Source: Zetaproteobacteria bacterium CG1_02_55_237 | GTDB taxonomy: Bacteria; Pseudomonadota; Zetaproteobacteria; Mariprofundales; Mariprofundaceae | Assembly: GCA_001871195.1 (NCBI GenBank) | Contig: MNXA01000048.1 | Span: forward strand, 1-64,000 | Direction: 5' to 3' | DNA length: 64,000 bases | Shown here: positions 54,409 to 62,024 of the stretch, one piece after another | How the letters are laid out: the number at the start of each line of letters is the position of its first letter | Numbering within the stretch: position 1 is the first letter of the stretch | The notes under the pieces: model-generated | Seen by the model: only the letters and a program-made list of their open reading frames with translations | What the model was told of the DNA's origin: nothing | Database searches by the model: none | Program-made: the position numbers and the translations under genes

Positions 54409-55290
54409 ATGAGTTCTGTGACGATTGAAATGGGAAAGATGAACCGGCTTACCGTGGTCAAGGAAGTCGATTTTGGTCTGTATCTGGACGGCGGCGATCT
54501 GCCGGACGGACGGAAGAATGAAATTCTGTTGCCTGTGCGTTACGTGCCGAGAGGGATCCGGATCGGCGACGAGATTAATGTGTTCATCTACCGCGATTCG
54601 GAAGACCGCATCATCGCCACTACCGAACACCCGTATGTGATGGTCGGCGATTTCGCCTGTCTGAAGGTGGTATCGGTGAACCGTACCGGCGCGTTCCTCG
54701 ACTGGGGCCTGCCCAAGGACCTGCTGGTGCCCTTTGATGAGATGGAGCACCGCATGGAGGAGGGCAAGCGTTATGTGGTTGGCGTGTATCTCGATGAGGA
54801 CACGGATCGCATAGTTGCTTCGGCCAGGCTAGATGCCTTGCTCTACGATGAATCCGAAGATGATTTTGAGGTGGGCGAAGAGGTTGATCTGTTTGTCGCC
54901 AACAAGAGCGAGCTCGGTTACAAGCTGATTGTGAACACCTCGCACTGGGGCTTGCTGCACAACCATGAAGTGCTACGCCCGCTCAAACGCGGCGAACGGC
55001 TCAGAGGCTTCATCAAGAATATCCGCGAAGACGGCAGGATTGATTTAACCCTGCACAAGCGCGGTCGCGACAAGACTGATGATGCCGTGGATATCGTGAT
55101 GAAGGCCCTCAAACGTGAGGGTGGTTTTATCAGCATGACCGACAAGAGCCCGCCGGAGGCCATCAATGACATGTTCGGCCTGAGCAAGGGGATGTACAAA
55201 AAAGCGGTCGGTTCGCTGTACAAACGCAAGATGATTACGCTTGATGATAGTGGTATTCGTCTTGTCGAATCCGGGGCGGCGAAGAAGTAA
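54409..55290 (+). CDS. CvfB/YitL-like S1-domain RNA-binding protein
   Basis: 293 aa with three S1-like OB folds and a C-terminal winged helix: [40 protein letters not shown] with [28 protein letters not shown], and [20 protein letters not shown]. Matches CvfB, a conserved RNA-binding regulator of virulence factors in staphylococci. Start set at [10 protein letters not shown]; a slightly later ATG is equally possible, while the far upstream start overlaps the mscL terminator. Confidence 0.88.
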   Translation: MSSVTIEMGKMNRLTVVKEVDFGLYLDGGDLPDGRKNEILLPVRYVPRGIRIGDEINVFIYRDSEDRIIATTEHPYVMVGDFACLKVVSVNRTGAFLDWGLPKDLLVPFDEMEHRMEEGKRYVVGVYLDEDTDRIVASARLDALLYDESEDDFEVGEEVDLFVANKSELGYKLIVNTSHWGLLHNHEVLRPLKRGERLRGFIKNIREDGRIDLTLHKRGRDKTDDAVDIVMKALKREGGFISMTDKSPPEAINDMFGLSKGMYKKAVGSLYKRKMITLDDSGIRLVESGAAKK

Positions 55291-55400
55291 AAACAGCGGT
55301 TGTGATGCAGCCCTGATTGGTTACATTTCAGCCTTGATACATTCCCTGCCCGGAGCGATTCAGCTCCGCCAGCTATTCCCGATAACAGGACAGACACACC

Positions 55401-56306
55401 ATGTGGTTCAGAAATATCCAGTTCTACCGCTTTGAACAGCCGTTCACGATGACAGGCAAGCAATTGCAGGCAGCCCTTGAGGGTCGCGTCGCACGCAGCT
55501 GCGGCCAGATGGAACTGGCCTGCGAAGGTTGGGGTAAGCCGCTGGGCCTGGAAGGGCAGATGCTGGTGCATGAAACCGACGGCAGGTTGATGATCTGCCT
55601 GCGCCGCGAGGACAAGGTGCTGCCTGCCTCACTGGTGCGTGAAAAGGTGGCGGAGAAGGCCTTCGAGATCGAGGGACAGGCCGGCAGGCCAGTCGGGCGC
55701 AAGGAGCGGGCCGATATCAAAGAGCAGGTGTTGCAGGAGCTGTTGCCGCGTGCGCTGGTCAAGGCGAGCCATACCTATGCCTATATCGATGCGAAAAACG
55801 ACTGGTTGATCGTCAATGCCGCATCGGCAAAAAAGGCCGAAGACCTGATCATGCTGCTGCGCAAAACGCTGGGTACGCTGAATGTGGTGCTGCCACAGAC
55901 GAAGATTTCGCCCGAATCGGCCATGACGCAGTGGATGATGGACGATGCCAGTCTGCCGCAGGGTTTTGATGTGGAAGACGAATGCGAGTTGCGCTTGGTC
56001 GGCGAGGTGACCAGCACCATTCGCTGCAAGTATGTGGATATCGCTTCCAAAGAGGTTCGTGCCCATGTGGCGGCCGGTAAACGTGTGTTCAAGATGGCCA
56101 TGAACTGGCAGGGAAAACTGTCCTTTGTGCTGCATGATGATCTTTCCATCCGGCGGATTCGTTACGACAGCGAGTTGCTTGAGCAGGCCGATGCGGGCGA
56201 CGATCAGCTGGCGCAGTTCGATGCAGATTTCTCCATCATGGGTGCCGAACTCGCCGGATTTATTCCTGCGCTGATGGCTGGGCTGGATTCAACGACTGAG
56301 GACTAA
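55401..56306 (+). CDS. rdgC: Recombination-associated protein RdgC
   Basis: 301 aa, full length. Ring-shaped non-specific DNA-binding protein that restrains RecA. Seen: MWFRNIQFYRFEQPFTMTGK, GWGKPLGLEGQMLVHETDGR, DIKEQVLQELLPRALVKASH, SPESAMTQWMMDDASLPQGF and the C-terminal DADFSIMGAELAGFIPALM. AGGA about 12 nt upstream. Monocistronic between divergently composed neighbours. Confidence 0.94.
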   Translation: MWFRNIQFYRFEQPFTMTGKQLQAALEGRVARSCGQMELACEGWGKPLGLEGQMLVHETDGRLMICLRREDKVLPASLVREKVAEKAFEIEGQAGRPVGRKERADIKEQVLQELLPRALVKASHTYAYIDAKNDWLIVNAASAKKAEDLIMLLRKTLGTLNVVLPQTKISPESAMTQWMMDDASLPQGFDVEDECELRLVGEVTSTIRCKYVDIASKEVRAHVAAGKRVFKMAMNWQGKLSFVLHDDLSIRRIRYDSELLEQADAGDDQLAQFDADFSIMGAELAGFIPALMAGLDSTTED

Positions 56307-56318
56307 AACGGGGAGCGG

Positions 56319-58208
56319 TCAGTCCGACGTTTCGGCGATTTCAAGTTCCTCACAGACCATCAGCCACTGACTTTCAGTCTCGTCGATCTGTTGCACCAAT
56401 AATCGGCTCTCCATTGTCAGTGTCTTTTGCCGTTCGATTTGCGAACCATCGTACAGGGTCGGGTCGGCCAGTTTTTCATCCAGCGCCTCTTTGCGGCGAT
56501 GCAGCGTCTCCAGTTCACTCTCAAGCTTTTTGACCCGATTGCGCAGGGGTTGCAACGTCTTGCGCTGATCGGCCCGGTTGCGGCGCTCCTGCTGGCGTGA
56601 GGGCTGTGTGGATGAGGAAGAAGCTGCTTCGTCAGCATCACGCGCATCAAGCAGCCAGCGGGCATAGTCATCCAGATCACCGGCAAAAGCGTTGGCACCA
56701 CCATCGGCAACCAGCACCAGTTCATCGCACACCGTGCGCAGCAGATGGCGGTCATGCGACACCAGCACAAGCGCGCCCTCAAAATCCTGCAGGGCCATGC
56801 AAAGCGCATGCCGCATATCCAGATCGAGATGGTTGGTCGGTTCATCGAGCAGCAGCAGATTGGGCTGCTGATAGACAATCATGGCCAGCACCAGCCTTGC
56901 CCGCTCGCCGCCTGATAGCGGCGCCACGGGAGCGGTAGCCATATCGCCATGAAAGGCAAAGCCGCCAAGAAAACTGCGGGCCTCTTTCTCCGATAACTTC
57001 TCATTGAGCATTTGCATGTGTTGTAGCGGCGTAAGTTCATCGTGCAACTGTTCCAGCTGATGCTGCGCAAAGTAGCCGATGCGTAAATCGCGTGCGCATT
57101 CGCGGTTTCCAGAGCCCGGCTTGAGTTCACCGGCAAGTAGCTTGATCAGGGTTGATTTACCCGCGCCGTTGGGGCCGAGCAGGCCGATACGTTCGCCGGG
57201 CAGCAAGCTGAAGGAAATACCCTGAAGGATTGTTTTATCTCCATATCCAGCCGCCACCTTGTGCAGGCGCAGCAGCGGATTGGGGACTACGCCGGGATGC
57301 GTGAAGACAAAGGAAAACGGTGAATCGACATGCGCCGGGGCAATCAGCTGCATGCGCTCCAGCGCTTTGATGCGGCTTTGTGCCTGCCGCGCCTTGGTAG
57401 CTTTGGCACGAAAGCGGTTGATGTAGCTGTTCATGTGCTCAATCTGGGTTTGCTGCTTTTCGTGGGCGGCCTGTTGCTGGGCCAGTTGCTCGGCGCGGAT
57501 GCGTTCAAAGGCCGAATAATTACCGGAGTACAGATTTAATTTTTGCTGCTCGATGTGCGCGATATGCGTGACGCAGCGATCGAGAAAATCGCGGTCATGC
57601 GAGATTAATAGCATGGCGCCGGGATAGGTGCGCAGCCATTTTTCCAGCCAGATCACCGCTTCCAGATCGAGATGGTTGGTCGGCTCATCAAGCAGCAGCA
57701 GATCGGAACGGCACATCAGGGCGCGTGCCAGATTAAGGCGCATGCGCCAGCCGCCGGAGAAGCTGGCGACAGGATTTTCTTCCTCACCGACGGCAAAGCC
57801 CAAGCCGTGCATCAGGCGTGCAGCGCGGGCAGTTGCGGCATAGCCATCAATGGCCGCCATACGATCATGTAAGCGGGCCAGCGCATTGCCATTGCCATCT
57901 TTCTCGGCTTCGGCGAGTTGCTCTTCCAGGCGGGTCAGCTCGGCATCGCCCTGCATGATGTAACGAATCGCCGGAAGTGGCAGGGCAGGGGTTTCCTGTG
58001 CCACGTGCGCGATAACGATACCGCTATCCATATTGAATTTGCCGGCATCCTCCTCCAGTTGGCCAAGGATCAGGCCAAAGAGAGAGGACTTGCCGCAACC
58101 ATTGGCCCCGGTGACGCCCAGCTTGTTGCCGGAATGGACGGTGCAGCTGGCATTTTCGAACAGCAACTTGCTGCCGCGCCGGAGTGTAAGCCGATCAAAA
58201 TAAAGCAT
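56319..58208 (-). CDS. yheS: ABC-F ATPase YheS
   Basis: 629 aa. Two ABC domains ([20 protein letters not shown] / SGGWRMRLNLARALM / LLLLDEPTNHLDLEA, then GLLGPNGAGKSTLIKLLAGE / LSGGERARLVLAMIV) and a C-terminal coiled coil (about 545-625, LQPLRNRVKKLESELETLHR). Length and C-terminus match YheS, a ribosome-associated ABC-F protein. Converges with rdgC, 12 bp between the stops. Confidence 0.93.
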   Translation of the reverse strand: MLYFDRLTLRRGSKLLFENASCTVHSGNKLGVTGANGCGKSSLFGLILGQLEEDAGKFNMDSGIVIAHVAQETPALPLPAIRYIMQGDAELTRLEEQLAEAEKDGNGNALARLHDRMAAIDGYAATARAARLMHGLGFAVGEEENPVASFSGGWRMRLNLARALMCRSDLLLLDEPTNHLDLEAVIWLEKWLRTYPGAMLLISHDRDFLDRCVTHIAHIEQQKLNLYSGNYSAFERIRAEQLAQQQAAHEKQQTQIEHMNSYINRFRAKATKARQAQSRIKALERMQLIAPAHVDSPFSFVFTHPGVVPNPLLRLHKVAAGYGDKTILQGISFSLLPGERIGLLGPNGAGKSTLIKLLAGELKPGSGNRECARDLRIGYFAQHQLEQLHDELTPLQHMQMLNEKLSEKEARSFLGGFAFHGDMATAPVAPLSGGERARLVLAMIVYQQPNLLLLDEPTNHLDLDMRHALCMALQDFEGALVLVSHDRHLLRTVCDELVLVADGGANAFAGDLDDYARWLLDARDADEAASSSSTQPSRQQERRNRADQRKTLQPLRNRVKKLESELETLHRRKEALDEKLADPTLYDGSQIERQKTLTMESRLLVQQIDETESQWLMVCEELEIAETSD

Positions 58209-58485
58209 GCGGCAGTCTATGCTGTCAGTTCCGGTTTAACAGAGGGGCGGCGCCATCTCCATGGAGTACCGGTCGTTTTGTTTGGATCCATCTGCATGAA
58301 TCTTGGTGTTTACAAGACTCCCGCATACTTGTTTCAGGATTTATGAGCCGTGCATGACCCTCACTTCTGTCAAACCCATGTTAGATCGATCTGATTAATC
58401 TGCACGCAAAGCATTAAGTTCGGGACGATGTTCAGGTAGGCTGGGCTTCCATCTTTCCATAAAATCACGACGGGAGGTTTGCTGC

Positions 58486-59049
58486 ATGTCTGTTAGAAGC
58501 CTTATCAACGCTGCGTTGCTATTGCTTCTATTGATTCATGCATCGAATGCGATGGCGGCGCATTTCGCCAGAGGTGTTCCGTCGTTTGGCTTGAACGGAA
58601 ATGGCGGTGGGCAGGCTCAACAATCCATTATTTCTCAAGTCGGCAACTATCAGATTCTGTTGACTATCGCTCCTGCCTTTCCGGAGCCTGGAGAACTCTT
58701 TGAACTTCGGGTCGGTGTGATGCAGATGGACTCAGGTCTTCCATATAAAGGTGAAATGATCTTGAGCTATCGACAGGGATATTGGCTTTCCTCCGCCAGC
58801 TACGCGGCAGGTCGTCAGGCAGCAGTCAATGGCGAGGTACGTTTTCCCCTCCGCTTTTCCGAAAGGGATGGGTACAGGATCAGTCTGCAGATGCAGACTG
58901 CCAATGGCCAACAGGAGCTTGAATTCCCTCTTGCTGTCGGCCGGCCATATCAGTCCATGCCGTTGTTTATTACCTTGGTCTGCATCGCACTGATATTGCT
59001 TGGTGTGAGGGGCGTACAGTATGTCCGGCCTAAAGAAGGGGTATCATGA
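58486..59049 (+). CDS. Secreted/membrane-anchored protein of unknown function
   Basis: 187 aa. Signal peptide (SLINAALLLLLLIHASNAMA), a beta-rich periplasmic domain (GNYQILLTIAPAFPEPGELF; FPLRFSERDGYRISLQMQTA) like a small Ig-type or YtkA/FixH-like fold, and a C-terminal membrane helix (MPLFITLVCIALILLGV) with a short basic tail. GGAGG precedes the start. It overlaps the Fe-S membrane protein gene by 4 bp, so the two probably form one complex at the inner membrane. Confidence 0.75.
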   Translation: MSVRSLINAALLLLLLIHASNAMAAHFARGVPSFGLNGNGGGQAQQSIISQVGNYQILLTIAPAFPEPGELFELRVGVMQMDSGLPYKGEMILSYRQGYWLSSASYAAGRQAAVNGEVRFPLRFSERDGYRISLQMQTANGQQELEFPLAVGRPYQSMPLFITLVCIALILLGVRGVQYVRPKEGVS

Positions 59050-60581
59050 ATATGATGCATGAGGGGATCACGGCTGCATGGGCCTTGCTTGTGCTCGTTT
59101 TCATGCTTGTGTGCATCGTCAGGCTGTTTGCAGAAAATTCCGCAAGTGGGATTGCATCCCCGCAAAGCAAGTCGCACCCGGGATTGGGGATTACGGCCTG
59201 TTTCAGGCGATTCATGCAATCCATGATGGCCAGTCCGCGCCTTCTGCTGGCCGGCAAGCTGTTTTGTGTTGCCTTATTCCTTCTTGTGATTGCCACTGGT
59301 CTTTATGGAACGCCGATTCCCGAACGCAATCTTGCTCCCGTACTCACCTGGACACTGTGGTGGACGTTGCTGATTTTTTCCATTCTGTTTTTCGGGTCCG
59401 GTTGGTGCGCGGTTTGTCCGTGGGATGCACTCGCAACATGGTTGGTTCGCTGGCGCCTGTGGCGAAGGGGTTCCGGAAGAGGGAGCCTTAATCTCCGACT
59501 GCCGGTCAAGCTGAGAACCATCTGGGCAGCTGTGATTATGCTTATCGGCTTGTCATGGCTTGAGCTTGGCCTGGGTATTACTCTTGATCCGTATGCCACG
59601 GCATGCATGGCGTTGCTCATTCTGTTTCTGGCGGTTGCGTTTCAAGCTTTGTTTGAACGCAAGGCATTCTGTCGCTATGTGTGCCCAGTAGGACGAACCA
59701 TCGGTTTCTATGCGCTGCTTGTGCCTGCGGAATTGAAACCCCGCAAGCAGTCAGTCTGTGATGGATGCAAAACTCTTGAATGCAACCGTGGCACAAGTGA
59801 TATCGCGCCTTGTCCCACCAGTCTGGTGATGGGGCGTATGAGCCAAAGTTCCTATTGCGTGTCTTGCGGGAACTGTGTGCAAAGTTGTCCGAATGGCAAT
59901 ATTGAATGGGGAAGCCGTCGCTTTGCAGTGCTGGATCGTTATCAGTTGCAGCCCAGCGAGGCCTGTTTCATGTTGGCCCTGCTTGCCATGACCAGCTTGC
60001 ACGGACTAAGCATGACAGCGCGCTGGGATGTCTGGATCAGTGCAATGGCCAGCATGATTGGGGACTCCGGCATGCTGCTGGGAACATTCAGTCTCGGCTT
60101 GGCGGTAAGTATTATTGTACCTCTGTTATTATATGGTGCAGCGGTTTTTCTAATGTTGCGATTGCAGCCGACATTGAGCTTCGGGGCGCTATTCTCCGGC
60201 ATGGCATATGCGGTGCTCCCTCTAGCCTTTGCCTACCATCTGGCCCATAACCTTGTACATCTGCTGCGTGAAGTAGCATCGATCAGGGATGTTGTGCTGA
60301 ATCCATTCGGAGAGGGCGCCTTGCCACTGTCGATGATGGAAAAGCATATGCGTATGAGCAGTTTGCCGATTCCTGAATGGTTGTTGTTTTCGCTTCAGGC
60401 GGGCTTGATGATGTTCGGCTTCTGGGTGGCGCTGCGTATTTTACAGCAGCGCATGGAGGTGCTGCAGTCTGGAAATCTTTCCCGGCAACGGCGGGTGATG
60501 TGGCCGATGGTTTGTTTTATCGTAATCGCTTCCGGTTTTAATCTGTGGTTGTTGACGCAGCCGATGATCATGCGAATGTGA
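59046..60581 (+). CDS. Membrane 4Fe-4S protein (NosR/NapH/CcoG-like core)
   Basis: 511 aa with about ten hydrophobic segments. The middle carries the polyferredoxin-type motifs of the NapH/NosR/CcoG superfamily: GWCAVCPWDALATW, RYVCPVGRTIGFYALL, CDGCKTLECNRG, and the classical cluster YCVSCGNCVQSCPNGNIEWG. Likely relays electrons across or along the inner membrane. No nitrate or N2O reductase genes are adjacent; the partners are the anchored protein upstream and a TPR lipoprotein downstream, an arrangement I do not recognise. Confidence 0.82.
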   Translation: MNMMHEGITAAWALLVLVFMLVCIVRLFAENSASGIASPQSKSHPGLGITACFRRFMQSMMASPRLLLAGKLFCVALFLLVIATGLYGTPIPERNLAPVLTWTLWWTLLIFSILFFGSGWCAVCPWDALATWLVRWRLWRRGSGRGSLNLRLPVKLRTIWAAVIMLIGLSWLELGLGITLDPYATACMALLILFLAVAFQALFERKAFCRYVCPVGRTIGFYALLVPAELKPRKQSVCDGCKTLECNRGTSDIAPCPTSLVMGRMSQSSYCVSCGNCVQSCPNGNIEWGSRRFAVLDRYQLQPSEACFMLALLAMTSLHGLSMTARWDVWISAMASMIGDSGMLLGTFSLGLAVSIIVPLLLYGAAVFLMLRLQPTLSFGALFSGMAYAVLPLAFAYHLAHNLVHLLREVASIRDVVLNPFGEGALPLSMMEKHMRMSSLPIPEWLLFSLQAGLMMFGFWVALRILQQRMEVLQSGNLSRQRRVMWPMVCFIVIASGFNLWLLTQPMIMRM

Positions 60582-60584
60582 GTC

Positions 60585-61430
60585 ATGGAACGATTCAGAT
60601 ATTCAATCCTGTTACTTGTGCTCTGTGTTGGCATTGCGATGTTTCCGGCATGCGATAAAGCGCCTGAATCAAGCCAAACTCCGGCCATGCTACTTCCGGC
60701 GGAGCGCGCCTTTCTGGAGGCGCGGTTGGCAGATACGGTTACTTTGCTGAAAGCAGGGAAAAGGGATGCTGCGGACGGTCTGTTGCAGACCTATGCTATG
60801 TTTCTGCTGGGTGATGATGATGGAAGTCGCAGGCTGTTTGAGCAAATTATGTCTGGATCAGTGTCTGAACAGACTCCCATGTTTTATGCATTGGGTTTTC
60901 TGTTGACCGGCAAGCCGGATCAGGCATTGATGCAACTGGACAAGGTGAGACATCAGGGCGCTCAGATGTTTTTTGCGCAAATGCTTTACATTGAAACGCT
61001 TATCCTGATCGAGCAGTTTGACAAGGCGGATGCTGAACTCGCGCGGCTTATTCAGAGTTATCCCGATGAAAATATCGTTTATCACACGCAGGGCCACCTG
61101 TATTCAGCCCAGCAGCTTTGGGACAAAGCCATTGCTGCTTATGATGCGGCGCGACAGATGGGAGGGGAGAACCCTGATCTGGACGAGGGTATTGCAGCCG
61201 CAATGATTGCATTGGGTAGGTATCAGGAGGCCCAAGCGGTGATTGGTCGCTGTAAAAGAAATTTTCCCTCCTATGCTGAAATCCTGTTTGAGGAAATTCA
61301 TTTAATGCGTCAAAGATCAGGGTCGGACTCCCCGGAATTGGCTCGCCTTATGGCCGATTACATGAAGCGCTCGCAACGGCAGGACAGGATAGCTGAAATG
61401 CAGGCAATTTCTCCTTCTTCTAGGCAATAG
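60585..61430 (+). CDS. TPR-repeat lipoprotein
   Basis: 281 aa. Lipoprotein signal with lipobox FPAC (Cys at about 23; SILLLVLCVGIAMFPACDKA). The rest is helical TPR-like repeats: AERAFLEARLADTVTLLKAG, LGFLLTGKPDQALMQLDKVR, YHTQGHLYSAQQLWDKAIAA, MIALGRYQEAQAVIGRC. Three bases after the Fe-S gene, so same operon. Perhaps an assembly factor for that complex. Confidence 0.8.
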   Translation: MERFRYSILLLVLCVGIAMFPACDKAPESSQTPAMLLPAERAFLEARLADTVTLLKAGKRDAADGLLQTYAMFLLGDDDGSRRLFEQIMSGSVSEQTPMFYALGFLLTGKPDQALMQLDKVRHQGAQMFFAQMLYIETLILIEQFDKADAELARLIQSYPDENIVYHTQGHLYSAQQLWDKAIAAYDAARQMGGENPDLDEGIAAAMIALGRYQEAQAVIGRCKRNFPSYAEILFEEIHLMRQRSGSDSPELARLMADYMKRSQRQDRIAEMQAISPSSRQ

Positions 61431-61503
61431 CATTTCCACCTCTGGTGACATTCATTTGTAACCATAAGATATTTAAGCGGTTATTTATCCTTCCAACACC
61501 TTA

Positions 61504-61522
61504 CCCTCATTTGTGATGAGGG
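61504..61522 (+). promoter_or_regulatory. Hairpin in the leader of the surface-protein operon
   Basis: CCCTCAT, loop TTGTG, ATGAGGG: perfect 7-bp stem, 123 bp before the next ATG and without a T-run. It could be the terminator-like end of the previous operon or an operator. The remaining 61431-61644 gap shows no other clear signal. Confidence 0.4.
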
Positions 61523-61644
61523 GATGACAAGTTGTTCATGTTTTGCAATAATCGTTGCTCAAATCAAGCGATGGTCACCTTGCCTTGATGAAACGCGGAC
61601 GGGGCCCTCCAGAGTTTGAGCGATTCAACGGGGAGGAAACACCT

Positions 61645-62010
61645 ATGCGAAACCACAAAACCTTATTCGGCTTTGCCATGGCTTTATTCATGCTGGCCGC
61701 TCTTGCAGTTCCAAAACAGGCGCTGGCTGCCGCCGATTTCGTTATTACCAGTCACCAGATTGAAGGGGTGTACAACAACAACGTTAGTATGTTTGTTGAA
61801 ATGCAAGTGACCAACACTGGCCCCGCGGTTCTTGAGGCCGTACAGATTCATCCGGTGGGCTGTGATTCCTGTGGCGTATATGTTGATTCTCTGGCTGCAG
61901 GACAGACGGCAAGTTACTCGGGGGATGTTCTGGCTCCAGCTAATCAGTACAACGCTGCCGATCCGAGGCTTGGCCTGAACTGGCAAGTCACCAGCATGAA
62001 TGGTCAATAA
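61645..62010 (+). CDS. Small secreted beta-rich protein, unknown
   Basis: 121 aa from the ATG preceded by GGGGAGG; the open frame extends 30 codons upstream without a signal. Signal peptide LFGFAMALFMLAALAVPKQA, cleaved near LAAA. The mature part looks like one Ig-like beta domain (FVITSHQIEGVYNNNVSMFV; VTNTGPAVLEAVQIHPVGCD) with a CDSC pair that may form a disulfide. It sits 14 bp before the giant surface protein gene, so it may be an accessory or export partner of it. No family recognised. Confidence 0.7.
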   Translation: MRNHKTLFGFAMALFMLAALAVPKQALAAADFVITSHQIEGVYNNNVSMFVEMQVTNTGPAVLEAVQIHPVGCDSCGVYVDSLAAGQTASYSGDVLAPANQYNAADPRLGLNWQVTSMNGQ

Positions 62011-62024
62011 GGGAGGGCGAGCAT

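Noticed and set aside
53659-54750. N-terminal extension of ybiT by 364 codons
   Set aside because: It is antisense to mscL and the CvfB-like gene; YbiT is already complete at 530 residues from TTG at 53658.
61431-61644. c-di-GMP (GEMM) riboswitch before the surface-protein operon
   Set aside because: A GC-rich segment near 61590-61610 looked suggestive, but the conserved core sequence could not be found.
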